Origin: Acidaminococcaceae bacterium
Lineage (GTDB): Bacteria; Bacillota; Negativicutes; Acidaminococcales; Acidaminococcaceae
Direction of reading: 5' to 3'
Assembly: GCA_028693975.1 (NCBI GenBank)
Contig: JAQUUF010000012.1
Span: 1 to 13,714, forward strand
Length of the DNA stretch: 13,714 bases
Of this stretch, positions 1 to 8,200 are shown piece by piece (within the stretch, counting starts at the first letter, position 1; every line of letters starts with the position of its first letter). Both the position numbers and the translations under genes were made by a program. Below the pieces are notes generated by a model that was given only the letters and a program-made list of their open reading frames with translations, ran no database searches and was not told where the DNA came from.

Positions 1-310
1 TCTGGGCTACAAAGGCAAAGCTTTTATCTATTCCGTAGAGGGCTGGCCTCATCTGGATACAGTAATGCCTCTGTTAAAAGCTGAAGGTATTAAGAACGTT
101 ACTTTGATGCCTTTGATGATGGTGGCAGGCGACCATGCTAACAATGATATGGCCGGCAACGAACCTGATTCTCATAAATCTATTTTGGAGAAAGCAGGCT
201 ACAAAGTTAGCACTTATCTGCACGGTGCCGGTGAAAACACCGCTATCCGCAATCTCTTTGTGGCTAGAGCCGACGAAGCAGTCAACGCACTGCACGATGT
301 CAAAAAATAA
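1..310 (+). CDS. cbiK: Sirohydrochlorin cobaltochelatase CbiK, C-terminal part
   Basis: The gene is open at the left edge; the reading frame runs from base 2 to the TAA at 308-310, giving about 102 C-terminal residues. The translation contains VEGWPHLD, then a block LMPLMMVAGDHANNDMAG, then a glycine-containing segment near the C-terminus. This is the typical C-terminal half of CbiK/CbiX-type class II chelatases, and the His in AGDHA is the expected metal-binding histidine. By family knowledge the enzyme inserts Co2+ into sirohydrochlorin (factor II) in the anaerobic cobalamin pathway. The N-terminal half with the first catalytic His lies outside the window. The ATG at 65 is internal, not a start. 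A nickel- or iron-chelating relative cannot be excluded from this fragment. Confidence 0.88.
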   Translation, partial: LGYKGKAFIYSVEGWPHLDTVMPLLKAEGIKNVTLMPLMMVAGDHANNDMAGNEPDSHKSILEKAGYKVSTYLHGAGENTAIRNLFVARADEAVNALHDVKK

Positions 311-333
311 CGAATAATTTCATCCTTCCCCTT

Positions 334-375
334 AAGGACGCTTATTGCTACGGCACTAGGCGTTCTTTTATTTTC
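334..375 (+). terminator. Intrinsic terminator after cbiK
   Basis: AAGGACGC (334-341) pairs fully, with one G-U, to GCGTTCTT (360-367) and is followed by a T-rich run (366-375). It sits 24 bases after the cbiK stop, so it probably ends the cbiK transcript. The hairpin loop is long (18 nt). Confidence 0.6.
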
Positions 376-391
376 TGCTCTGTGTTATAAT
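363..391 (+). promoter_or_regulatory. Extended -10 promoter for the MocR-type gene
   Basis: A perfect extended -10, TGTTATAAT, lies at 383-391 (TG at 383-384, TATAAT at 386-391). The -35 at the proper 17-nt spacing (TTCTTT, 363-368) is poor, as is usual for extended -10 promoters. The predicted start point is near 398, about 34 bases before the ATG at 432. Confidence 0.6.
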
Positions 392-431
392 AACTGTACT
401 GGTTTAATACTTGATTTGGAAGAGGTCAGTT

Positions 432-1775
432 ATGCTTAATATCGCTCTAGACAAAAACAGTCATGTACCCCTCTATGAACAATTAATTGATTATTTTAAA
501 AAAGAAATACTGAGTGGCCATCTTACCCGGCACTCTCGCTTGCCTTCGGTTCGGCAATTGCGACGGGAGTTATCCCTTAGCAATACTACCGTCAACACGG
601 TATATGACAATCTGGTCGCCGATGGTTATATTATCAGCAAGCCCCGTGTCGGCTACTTGGTAGCAGATTATCTGCCAACACCGGCTAAGCTGCCGCCCGA
701 GCTGCCGCCCCGAGCTGCCTCGAGCAAACCCCGCTATGATTTCTCCAACAACTATGTAGATAGCCAAACCTTCAATGTCGCGGCTTGGATGCGCCAGCAA
801 AACAAGGTCATCAAAGACCCTGTGACCTTATCCGGCTACGGCGACGTACAAGGTGAACAAATTCTAAGGGAAGCTATTGCCACCTATAGCTACCAAGCAC
901 GTGGCATCTATGCTCTGCCGGAACAGATTGTTATTGGCGCTGGTACCCAAAGTCTCTTGACCATTTTGCTAGGTATTTGGCCGAGCCGTGGTCCCAAAAT
1001 TGTCGCCCTAGAAGAGCCGGGCTTCCCTCAAGCAGAAGAAACTTTTGCCAGCCACAACTGGCAAGTAGATTATTTTGATGCCGAGAATCTGCCCTCTCAT
1101 CTGCCTCCCTTGCTTTTGGTGAGTTCTTCCAATCCTTACAAAGGCCGTGCCCTGACTCAAGCCGCCAAATTAAGTTTGGTGCAACAAGCCCAAGCTCAGG
1201 GGGCCTATATATTGGAAGACGATTATAACGGTGAATTCCGCTATCTATCCGAAACCTTAACCTCCCTGCAAGGCTTGGCGGAGGGTAAAAATGTCATTTA
1301 TCTAGGCTCTTTCTCCCGTAGCCTTCTGCCTTCCCTGCGTATCAGCTATATGGTTTTGCCTGCCTCGCTGCTCGAGTGCTATTTGGCCAAAGCCAAACTA
1401 TATAACCAGACCTCCTCCACCATCGAACAGCTCACTTTGGCTCACTATATTCTGCACGGAGATTTGAGCCGTCATGTCAAAAAGCTACGTAATCTCTATA
1501 ACAAAAAGAATAAAATACTCCAGAAAGCCCTGCTGCAAATTTTTGGTTCGCAGGTTACTATCTTAGATTATGCCTCCGGCCTGCACCTACGCATTGCGCT
1601 GTCCTACCCTTATACCGCACAAGAAATAGCCCAGCGGGCCGCAGGGGTAGGTGTCATCCTGCGTCCCCTGCCGGACAAAAAAAATAAGCCTGCGGAAATT
1701 CTTCTCTCCTATGCCGGCATCGACAGCGAAGATATTCCTCAGGCTCTAGCCAAATTAAAACAAGCCTTGCGCTAA
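432..1775 (+). CDS. MocR-family transcriptional regulator (GntR HTH plus aminotransferase-like domain) with Lys-to-Arg at the PLP site
   Basis: This is a 447-residue protein. The ATG at 432 is chosen because GGAAGAGG (418-425) lies 6 nt upstream; an upstream in-frame TTG at 411 would place that ribosome binding site inside the gene. Residues about 5-75 form a GntR-type winged helix (PLYEQLIDYFKKEILSG, LPSVRQLRREL, NTVYDNLVADGYI). The rest is a fold-type I aminotransferase-like domain. The EDDYNGEFRY motif (262-271) keeps the Asp and Tyr that contact PLP in Bacillus GabR. However, the internal-aldimine lysine, expected 33 residues after that Asp, is Arg296 in GSFSRSLLPSLR. Family members sense PLP-linked metabolites and control B6, GABA or amino acid genes; the target here is unknown. 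It converges on feoB. Confidence 0.88.
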   Translation: MLNIALDKNSHVPLYEQLIDYFKKEILSGHLTRHSRLPSVRQLRRELSLSNTTVNTVYDNLVADGYIISKPRVGYLVADYLPTPAKLPPELPPRAASSKPRYDFSNNYVDSQTFNVAAWMRQQNKVIKDPVTLSGYGDVQGEQILREAIATYSYQARGIYALPEQIVIGAGTQSLLTILLGIWPSRGPKIVALEEPGFPQAEETFASHNWQVDYFDAENLPSHLPPLLLVSSSNPYKGRALTQAAKLSLVQQAQAQGAYILEDDYNGEFRYLSETLTSLQGLAEGKNVIYLGSFSRSLLPSLRISYMVLPASLLECYLAKAKLYNQTSSTIEQLTLAHYILHGDLSRHVKKLRNLYNKKNKILQKALLQIFGSQVTILDYASGLHLRIALSYPYTAQEIAQRAAGVGVILRPLPDKKNKPAEILLSYAGIDSEDIPQALAKLKQALR

Positions 1776-1793
1776 GCGCAAGACTTGTTTTTT
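1761..1793. terminator. Bidirectional terminator between the MocR-type gene and feoB
   Basis: CAAGCCTTGCGC (1761-1772) and GCGCAAGACTTG (1776-1787) form a 12-bp stem with one mismatch, followed by six T (1788-1793). The three-base loop TAA is the stop codon of the MocR-type gene. The A-rich run at 1752-1760 gives a T-rich tail on the other strand, so it can also serve feoB, whose stop codon (1792-1794) overlaps the T run. Confidence 0.8.
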
Positions 1794-3804
1794 ACATTCT
1801 GCTGCCTACTTGGTAGATAACGAGAGCCATGACATAAGCTAGACCTGTTTGATAAGCTAAGGCAAACAAGGTCCATTTCAAGCTGCCCATTTCGCGCCGA
1901 ATAGCCGCTATGGCTGCGACGCAAGGTGCTGCCAAGAGGGTGAAGACCATAAAAGCATAAGCACTGGCCGGCGTGAATAGCGTCCGCACCACATTAATCA
2001 TATCGGTACTATCACCGCTGTTCTCACTTACTCCGGCTAAAATGGCAAAAGTAGAAACAATGACCTCTTTGGCCAAGAAACCACTGACAGCCGCAAAGGC
2101 CGTCTCCCACCTATCAAAGCCCAAAGGAGCGAAAATAGGAGAAATCGCATGACCAATTGAGGCCAGCATACTTTGGTCGATGGCTACTTTGGTCAGGGAA
2201 CTATCAAAATTCTGCAAGCACCAGACAAAAGCCGATGCCACAAAGATAACCGTCCCTGCCTTGACAATAAAGCCTTTGGCTCTATCCCACATATGGCGAA
2301 ACACATTACCAACAGTAGGCATGTGATACTGCGGCAACTCCATGACAAAAGGAGCGGGACGCCCGCCAAAAGCCGAGGTCTGTTTCAAGATAATACCGGA
2401 AATCACCACCATGGCAATCCCCCAGAAATACATAGAAGGTCCTATCCAGCTCTTATCTGGGAACAAGGCCGCCGCAAAAAGTACAAATACCGGCATCTTG
2501 GCACTGCAAGGAATAAAAGGTGTCAGCATAATCGTCATTCGTCTATCACGCATATTCTCGATCGTGCGGCTAGCCATAATACCCGGCACACTACAGCCTG
2601 TACCTATCAGCAATGGTATAAATGACTTGCCCGACAACCCAAAGCGGCGGAAAATTCTATCCATAATAAATGCTACACGGGCCATATAACCACAATCTTC
2701 TAAGAAAGACAACAGCAAGAACAAAATCATAATCTGGGGCACAAAACCCAATACGGCGCCGACGCCGCCGATAATGCCCTCCACAACCAGACCCTGCAAA
2801 GTCTCAGATACACCACCTGCCGCCATCATATCACCCACAGCAGTACCAATAACGCCAAATATTTTCTCCATATAGCCAATGGACATATCTCCCAAAGTCT
2901 GGATGGAGACATAATAGACGCCCCACATCACAAGGAAAAACAAAGGCAAACCGAAAATTCGATTAGTCAAAAGCATATCTATCTTGTCTGAAGGACTCAT
3001 ATCCTGCAAACGCAATTTCTTCTTGACGCAATTACGCAAAGAACCGTTGATATAGCGGTAGCGGGCATTGGTGACAATACTCTTGGAATCATCATCCATC
3101 GCATCTTCCAGCTCCTTGGTCAGCGCTTCTATTTGGGCCAAAGTGGCAGCATCCAGCTTGGTGCCCGCCATAATTTTCTCATCGCGCTCAAAAAGTTTAA
3201 TAGCACTCCAACGCCGCAACGGTACTTCTAAGCTAGCCGGCAAAAGCTGGCCAATAGCCTCAATCGTGTTCTCCTCCACCTGATTAAAAATAGGCAGATA
3301 GTGACAACGGCAGGTGCCCTTGCCTAGCTCAATAGCCTTCTTAATCAGCTCATCCATGCCCTTTTTGTTAATAGCCTCAATAGGTATCACATCACAGCCT
3401 AATTCATCAGACAAGCGCTTGATATCTATCTTGTCACCGTTACTGATAACCACGTCCATCATATTCAAGGCGATAATAACGGGGATGCCTAATTCCAAAA
3501 TCTGCGTAGTCAAATAGAGATTACGCTCCAGATTAGAAGCATCAATAATATCAATAATGACATTGGGCCTAGCCGTCAGCAAATATTCTCTGGTCACCAC
3601 TTCTTCCAGGGTATAGGGCGACAAGGAATAAATACCGGGCAAATCCGTGACCTCTACATCACTATGCCCTTTCAACTTGCCTATTTTCTTCTCCACAGTA
3701 ACGCCGGGCCAATTACCCACGTACTGGTTACTACCGGTTAAATCATTAAACATGGTGGTTTTCCCGCAATTGGGATTACCCACCAAAGCCAAAGTAATAG
3801 CCAT
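1792..3804 (-). CDS. feoB: Ferrous iron transport protein B
   Basis: This 670-residue inner membrane Fe(II) transporter has an N-terminal G domain. G1 is GNPNCGKT (9-16), the switch I Thr is in GVTVEKK (about 36), G3 is DLPG (54-57) and G4 is NMMD (114-117). A helical cytosolic spacer (about 165-265) follows, then a multi-spanning membrane part from about residue 285. That part carries the two Gate regions, including GTGCSVPGIMASRTIEN and PFIPCSAKMPVFVLF, and the C-terminal LLAAPCVAAIAAIRREMG. It is shorter than the roughly 770-residue E. coli protein but normal for Bacillota. The start is supported by AGAGGT about 9 nt upstream. No FeoC gene follows. It lies downstream of two feoA genes but is separated from them by a terminator and a possible promoter, so its expression may be partly independent. 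Confidence 0.96.
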   Translation of the reverse strand: MAITLALVGNPNCGKTTMFNDLTGSNQYVGNWPGVTVEKKIGKLKGHSDVEVTDLPGIYSLSPYTLEEVVTREYLLTARPNVIIDIIDASNLERNLYLTTQILELGIPVIIALNMMDVVISNGDKIDIKRLSDELGCDVIPIEAINKKGMDELIKKAIELGKGTCRCHYLPIFNQVEENTIEAIGQLLPASLEVPLRRWSAIKLFERDEKIMAGTKLDAATLAQIEALTKELEDAMDDDSKSIVTNARYRYINGSLRNCVKKKLRLQDMSPSDKIDMLLTNRIFGLPLFFLVMWGVYYVSIQTLGDMSIGYMEKIFGVIGTAVGDMMAAGGVSETLQGLVVEGIIGGVGAVLGFVPQIMILFLLLSFLEDCGYMARVAFIMDRIFRRFGLSGKSFIPLLIGTGCSVPGIMASRTIENMRDRRMTIMLTPFIPCSAKMPVFVLFAAALFPDKSWIGPSMYFWGIAMVVISGIILKQTSAFGGRPAPFVMELPQYHMPTVGNVFRHMWDRAKGFIVKAGTVIFVASAFVWCLQNFDSSLTKVAIDQSMLASIGHAISPIFAPLGFDRWETAFAAVSGFLAKEVIVSTFAILAGVSENSGDSTDMINVVRTLFTPASAYAFMVFTLLAAPCVAAIAAIRREMGSLKWTLFALAYQTGLAYVMALVIYQVGSRM

Positions 3805-3842
3805 TTATCCATAACCTCTTTGATTCATCTTTATTATTTATC

Positions 3843-3871
3843 ATTATACTACAATTTTTTCTATTATCCCA
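3843..3871 (-). promoter_or_regulatory. Possible separate feoB promoter
   Basis: On the minus strand a perfect TATAAT occupies 3848-3843, about 40 bases upstream of the feoB ATG. The -35 at 17-nt spacing (TGGGAT, 3871-3866) is poor. No GTTAGC-type palindrome is visible here, unlike in the feoA promoter region. Confidence 0.4.
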
Positions 3872-3901
3872 GACGAGGCTTGCCCCTCACTGCATGGACA
3901 G

Positions 3902-3926
3902 AAAAGCCTCCGCAAATTGCGAAGGC
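3902..3926 (-). terminator. Terminator or attenuator between feoA and feoB
   Basis: Read on the minus strand, GCCTTCGCA (3926-3918) pairs with TGCGGAGGC (3914-3906) across a 3-nt loop, followed by TTTTCTG. One pair is a G-U wobble in minus-strand RNA but would be a C-A mismatch in plus-strand RNA, which fixes the direction. It lies 19 bases after the feoA stop and about 100 bases before feoB. Confidence 0.7.
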
Positions 3927-3944
3927 CAATTAAATACAAATATG

Positions 3945-4166
3945 CTATTCTACAAATATATTCGCGGCATCTGCCTTGCGTATGGATAATTCATAGGCTC
4001 TTACTGTCAGTTCCATAGGGTCCCCCAAAGGAGCCAACTTGCGCACAAAAACCTCTGTGCCCACAGTAATACCCATATCCATAATACGACGCTTCAATTC
4101 TCCCGCCACTTTTATCTTCTTTACTGTAACTGTTTCCCCAACAGCAATTTCGCTAAGTGGTTTCAT
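3945..4166 (-). CDS. feoA: Ferrous iron transport protein A (second copy)
   Basis: A 73-residue FeoA-type SH3-like protein with the usual pattern: an N-terminal MKPLSEIAVGETVTVKKI strand region, the helix KRRIMDMGI, the G-T-V-x-V strand, a PLGDP turn and the C-terminal LSIRKADA. FeoA proteins are small cytosolic partners of FeoB thought to influence its G domain. The start is supported by AAGGGG 8 nt upstream, which overlaps the stop codon of the preceding feoA, so the two genes (12 bp apart) are probably translated from one message. It is followed by a terminator before feoB. Confidence 0.93.
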   Translation of the reverse strand: MKPLSEIAVGETVTVKKIKVAGELKRRIMDMGITVGTEVFVRKLAPLGDPMELTVRAYELSIRKADAANIFVE

Positions 4167-4178
4167 TCTGCTATCCCC

Positions 4179-4421
4179 TTAATGTACCATTATTCTAGAA
4201 GCCATCTCTTTGCCCAAGGCAATACGAGCCTCTTTAACCCTAAAGATAATATTGCCGGATACTTCTGAAATAACCATCACCTTAGCTCCCTCAACAAAGC
4301 CCAAGTCAGCCAAAAAGGCCTTGACCTTGTCTCTGCCTTGTATTCTAGCTACGGTAACCATTTTCCCATGCTCTATCAATGACACAGGTAGCGCACCACT
4401 CATAACAGCAACACTCTCCAT
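4179..4421 (-). CDS. feoA: Ferrous iron transport protein A (first copy, promoter-proximal)
   Basis: An 80-residue FeoA-domain protein, clearly diverged from its neighbour. It has the LADLGFVEGAKVMV helix-strand unit, then VSGNIIFRVKEARIALGKEMASRIMV, which is characteristic of one of the two FeoA subtypes seen in tandem in Bacillota. It starts with ATG behind AGAGGTGG. It is the first gene of the iron uptake block, transcribed from the near-consensus promoter at 4521-4493 that overlaps the palindromic boxes. Two different FeoA proteins may have separate roles toward FeoB; the sequence does not say which. Confidence 0.93.
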   Translation of the reverse strand: MESVAVMSGALPVSLIEHGKMVTVARIQGRDKVKAFLADLGFVEGAKVMVISEVSGNIIFRVKEARIALGKEMASRIMVH

Positions 4422-4435
4422 TGGTCCACCTCTCT

Positions 4436-4451
4436 GTTAGTCAATGCTAAC
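4436..4451. promoter_or_regulatory. DtxR-type operator, box A
   Basis: The palindrome GTTAGTCAATGCTAAC has five-base arms GTTAG/CTAAC around a six-base centre and shares its outer arms with box B. It lies in the untranslated leader of feoA, 15 bases before the start codon. Confidence 0.6.
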
Positions 4452-4468
4452 CTTATCCTACAACGGTT

Positions 4469-4484
4469 GTTAGCCTATGCTAAC
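4469..4484. promoter_or_regulatory. DtxR-type operator, box B
   Basis: GTTAGCCTATGCTAAC has perfect six-base arms (GTTAGC/GCTAAC) around CTAT. It covers approximately +2 to +17 of the predicted feoA transcript. The core resembles the TTAGGnTAnCCTAA-like sites of DtxR-family iron regulators. Confidence 0.72.
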
Positions 4485-4492
4485 TTTATTTA

Positions 4493-4521
4493 AGTATAGC
4501 ATTGATCACCTACTCTGTCAA
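4493..4521 (-). promoter_or_regulatory. Sigma-A type promoter of the feoA-feoA unit
   Basis: On the minus strand a perfect -35 TTGACA (4521-4516) and a -10 TATACT (4498-4493) are separated by 17 bases. The predicted start point is about 4486. One palindromic box lies just downstream of the start point and another just upstream of the -35, the arrangement expected for metal-dependent repression. Confidence 0.82.
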
Positions 4522-4531
4522 CCGCCAGAAT

Positions 4532-4549
4532 AATTAGCCTAAGCTAATT
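4532..4549. promoter_or_regulatory. DtxR-type operator, box C
   Basis: AATTAGCCTAAGCTAATT has perfect seven-base arms around CTAA. It sits upstream of the feoA -35 and about 60 bases upstream of the regulator -35, so it could act on both divergent promoters. A lone half-site GGCTAAC follows at 4601-4607, next to the regulator -35. Confidence 0.7.
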
Positions 4550-4611
4550 GTTGAAGGTAGATTATTGTTGTCATAATAGAAACAGTATTCAAGGCCCGGA
4601 GGCTAACATAC

Positions 4612-4640
4612 TTGTTTTATCTCATCTTTCGTTGTAGAAT
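4612..4640 (+). promoter_or_regulatory. Promoter of the DtxR-family regulator gene
   Basis: TTGTTT (4612-4617) and TAGAAT (4635-4640) are spaced by 17 bases. A half-site GGCTAAC (4601-4607) lies just upstream, which would allow mild autoregulation. Predicted start point near 4647. Confidence 0.5.
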
Positions 4641-4672
4641 TATAGTAACTATATAGGAAGGGACTTTTTATT

Positions 4673-5038
4673 ATGATTTTACAAGAATCCGGTGAAAACT
4701 ATTTGGAAATGATCTTGGTACTGCAAAAAGAACATGGCTCTGTTCGCTCTATTGATATAGCTACCGCTTTTGGATTTTCCAAAGCCAGCGTCAGCCGTGC
4801 CATGAGTATTCTCAAAGAGCAAAAATACATAGTTATGGAAGCTTCCGGGGATATCTTGCTAACCAAGTCAGGCCTTGCCAAGGCCGCCTCTGTCCTAGAT
4901 AGGCATCAGACTATTAGCCAATTCTTGGAAAACTTAGGGGTAGACGCCGCTATTGCCGAAAAAGACGCCTGCCGCATTGAGCATATTATCAGCCCCGAGA
5001 CCTTTGCTCGTATCAAAGCCAAGGTACAGGGCAATTAA
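4673..5038 (+). CDS. DtxR/MntR-family metal-dependent transcriptional regulator
   Basis: A 121-residue protein with an N-terminal winged helix (about 5-65: VRSIDIATAFGFSKASVSRAMSILKEQKYI) and a helical dimerisation domain (about 70-115). The length fits the short MntR-like form without the C-terminal SH3-like domain of DtxR. The metal site can be read as N9, H78, C100, E103 and H104 (motif DACRIEHIIS). The Cys matches C102 of DtxR rather than the Glu of MntR, which points to iron. N9 lies where DtxR has Met10 and MntR has Asp8. ATG 4673 follows AGGAAGGGA by 9 nt. Divergence from feoA and the boxes between them make iron-dependent repression of feo the likely job. Confidence 0.9.
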   Translation: MILQESGENYLEMILVLQKEHGSVRSIDIATAFGFSKASVSRAMSILKEQKYIVMEASGDILLTKSGLAKAASVLDRHQTISQFLENLGVDAAIAEKDACRIEHIISPETFARIKAKVQGN

Positions 5039-5069
5039 GTTTATTGTGTTTGATACGTAACTGCTAGCT

Positions 5070-5096
5070 AGCCCTTCCTATAGGAAGGGCTTTTTT
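5070..5096 (+). terminator. Terminator after the DtxR-family gene
   Basis: AGCCCTTCC (5070-5078) and GGAAGGGCT (5083-5091) form a perfect 9-bp stem with loop TATA, followed by six T (5091-5096). Confidence 0.9.
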
Positions 5097-5159
5097 GCGG
5101 CCGAAACATCGCGGCAAAATTAACACTTTGAAGAATTATGTATACATTGTCAATTGCTA

Positions 5160-5188
5160 TTGTAAATAATTAGCAAAGAATATAGAAT
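5160..5188 (+). promoter_or_regulatory. Promoter of pyruvate carboxylase
   Basis: TTGTAA (5160-5165), a 17-base spacer and TAGAAT (5183-5188) predict a start near 5195 and a roughly 60-nt leader. The palindrome ATGTATACAT (5138-5147) lies upstream of the -35, and a small CGGTA/TACCG hairpin (5219-5234) lies in the leader. Neither can be assigned to a known regulator. Confidence 0.55.
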
Positions 5189-5256
5189 ATTACTTGCACA
5201 ACTATGACTTAGTGGAGGCGGTATAAAACTACCGTCTAATTTTATGGAGGGAAAAA

Positions 5257-8200
5257 ATGAAAACCATTAAAACTGTCCTGGTCGCTAACCGCGGCGAAAT
5301 TGCTATTCGTGTTTTTAGAGCTTGCAACGAATTAGGTATTCATACCGTCGCTATTTATTCCAAGGAAGATACTCTGAGCTTGCACCGCAACAAAGCTGAT
5401 GAGGCCTATCTGGTGGGAGCAGGCAAAAATCCCACAGCTGCGTATCTGGACATTGAAGATATTATCCGTATTGCCCATGAACATGATGTAGATGCCATTC
5501 ACCCCGGCTATGGCTTTTTGTCCGAGAACAGCGACTTGGCTAAACGCTGTGAGGAAGAGGGCATAATTTTCATTGGGCCTAAGATTGAACATTTAATTAT
5601 GTTCGGTGATAAAATCAACGCCCGCAAACAAGCCTTGGCTGCCAATATTCCCATGATTCCCGGCAGCGATGGTCCTGTACATTCCTTGGCCGAAGTACAA
5701 GCTTTTGCTGAGCAGTACGGCTATCCGCTGATGATCAAAGCCGTTAATGGCGGCGGCGGACGCGGCATGCGTATGGTTACTGCCCCGGAAGAATTGGACG
5801 ATGCCTACCACAGAGCCAAGTCCGAAGCTTTGAAAGCTTTTGGCAATGACGAAATTTATTTAGAAAAATATTTGCAAGACCCCAAACATATTGAAGTACA
5901 GATTATGGGCGACGATTATGGCAATATCGTCCATCTACATGAGCGCGACTGCTCCGTGCAGCGCCGTCACCAGAAGCTGGTAGAAATGGCACCGGCTTTT
6001 TCCCTACGTCCACAATTCCGTCAGGCTATTTGCGACGCCGCTGTCAAGCTAATGAAAAACGTTAACTATGTCAGTGCCGGCACGGTAGAGTTCCTTGCTA
6101 CACCGGATGAAAAGTTTTATTTTATCGAAGTAAATCCTCGTATCCAGGTAGAGCATACTGTCACCGAGATGATTACCGGGCTTGATATCGTACAAGCTCA
6201 AATCAAAATTGCCGAAGGCTATGCCCTGCACAGCGAAGAAGTCGGTATCCCCGCACAGGATAAGATTGAGTGTCACGGTCATGCTATCCAATGCCGTATC
6301 ACCACCGAAGACCCTGCCAACAACTTCATGCCCGACACCGGCAAGCTGGTGGCTTACCGCAGCGGTGGCGGCTTCGGTGTACGCTTAGACGGTGGCAATG
6401 CTTTCACCGGCAGCGTCATCACTCCTTATTATGACTCTCTTTTGGTCAAAGCTACCACTTGGGGCTTAACTCACCAAATTGCTATTACCAAGATGCTGCG
6501 CTGCCTCAAAGAATTCCGTATCCGCGGCGTCAAAACTAACATTCTCTTCTTAGAGAACGTACTCCAACATCCCTTCTTTGTCTCTGGCAAATGTGACACT
6601 TGCTTCGTAGATAACCATCAAGAGCTCTTTGTCTTCCCCAAAACCAAAGATAGGGGCAACAAACTACTACACTATATTGCCGATGTAACCGTTAATGGTT
6701 ACGCCAGCGAAGGTGTCGTCGCCAAACCAGACTTCGTCCCCTTGCAAATGCCGGAATACAAGCATACCAAAATTGCCAGCGGTACCAAACAACTACTCGA
6801 CACCCAAGGCCCTGTGGCTGTCGCCAAATGGGTCCAAGCTCAGAAAAAGGTGCTCTTCACCGATACAACCTTCCGTGATGCCCATCAATCCTTGTTCGCT
6901 ACCCGCTTGCGTACGGCCGATATGCTCCGCGTGACTGAGCAAACAGCCGCTAAGCTGCCACAATTATTCTCTTTTGAATGTTGGGGCGGTGCTACCTTCG
7001 ATGTAGCTTATCGCTTCTTGTATGAGAGCCCTTGGGCCAGGTTGCGTCAAATGAGGGAAAAGGCACCCAATATTATGTTCCAAATGCTGCTCCGTGGTGC
7101 TAACGCCGTCGGCTACACCAGCTACCCGGACAATGTAGTTAAGGATTTTATCAAATTATCTGCCAAAAACGGTATTGATGTGTTCCGTATTTTTGATAGT
7201 CTCAACGGATTGGACAATATGCGCCTGTCTATTGACACCGTCAGAGAATGCAATAAGATTGCCGAGGCCGCCCTCTGCTATACCGGCGATATCTTAGACC
7301 CGGCTCGTCCCAAATACAATCTGGACTATTACGTCAAAATGGCCAAAGAGCTGGAAAAAGCCGGAGCCAATATCATCGCTATCAAAGATATGGCTGGCCT
7401 GCTCAAGCCCGAAGCCGCTTACCAATTAGTAGCAGCTCTCAAAGACGCGGTAGACCTGCCTATTCATCTGCATACCCACGAAGGCAGCGGCAATGCTATT
7501 TATAGCTACGCCAAAGCCGTCGATGCCGGTGTGGACATCGTCGATGTCGCCTTCTCTGCTATGAGCTGCGGCACTTCCCAGCCCTCCAGCTCCAGCTTGT
7601 ATTACGCTCTGAGCGGCAATCCTCGCCAACCCGAGCTGGATGTTAATGCGCTCAACGAAATCTCCCGTTACTGGGAAACCGTGCGTCCTTATTACAAAGC
7701 CGCCGACAAAACAGAACTGGCTCCCAATCCGGAGGTCTATGTACACGAAATGCCCGGTGGACAATATACTAATTTGAAGCAACAGACCATTGCTCTAGGC
7801 CTTATGCACAAATGGGAAGAGGTTAAGAAAACCTACCATACCGTCAGCATGATGTTTGGCGATTTGATTAAGGTTACGCCGTCTTCTAAGGTAGTCGGTG
7901 ATATGGCTCTCTTCATGGTCCAAAACGAGCTGACCGAGCAAGACATCTACGAGCATGGTGATACTTTGGACTTCCCTGCTTCGGTAGTAGGTTTCTTCCA
8001 AGGCAATATCGGCGTCCCCTACCAAGGCTTCCCTGAAAAGCTCCAAAAAATTATCCTGAAAGGCAAACCTCAGATGGTAGGCCGTCCCGGCGATACTCTG
8101 CCTCCTGTAGATTTATCTTCCGTCAAAGCCCATATTACTGAGCTAGGCGGCAACGCTTCTCCTGAAGCAGTCAGCTCCTCCTGCCTCTATCCCAAAGTTT

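Noticed and set aside
411..431. TTG start giving seven extra residues on the MocR-type protein
   Set aside because: The good ribosome binding site GGAAGAGG lies inside this extension and is correctly spaced for the ATG at 432; the extension has no site of its own.
2173..2689. Plus-strand reading frames of 115-150 residues opposite feoB
   Set aside because: They are antisense shadows of an unambiguous feoB frame with full GTPase and Gate motifs.
5138..5147. Palindrome ATGTATACAT upstream of pyc as an operator
   Set aside because: Only ten bases in an AT-rich gap, a single copy, and no match to an operator I know; noted in the promoter entry but not claimed as a site.
7426..8046. Minus-strand reading frames opposite pyc
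   Set aside because: They overlap the carboxyltransferase domain, which is intact on the plus strand; no ribosome binding sites or family features.
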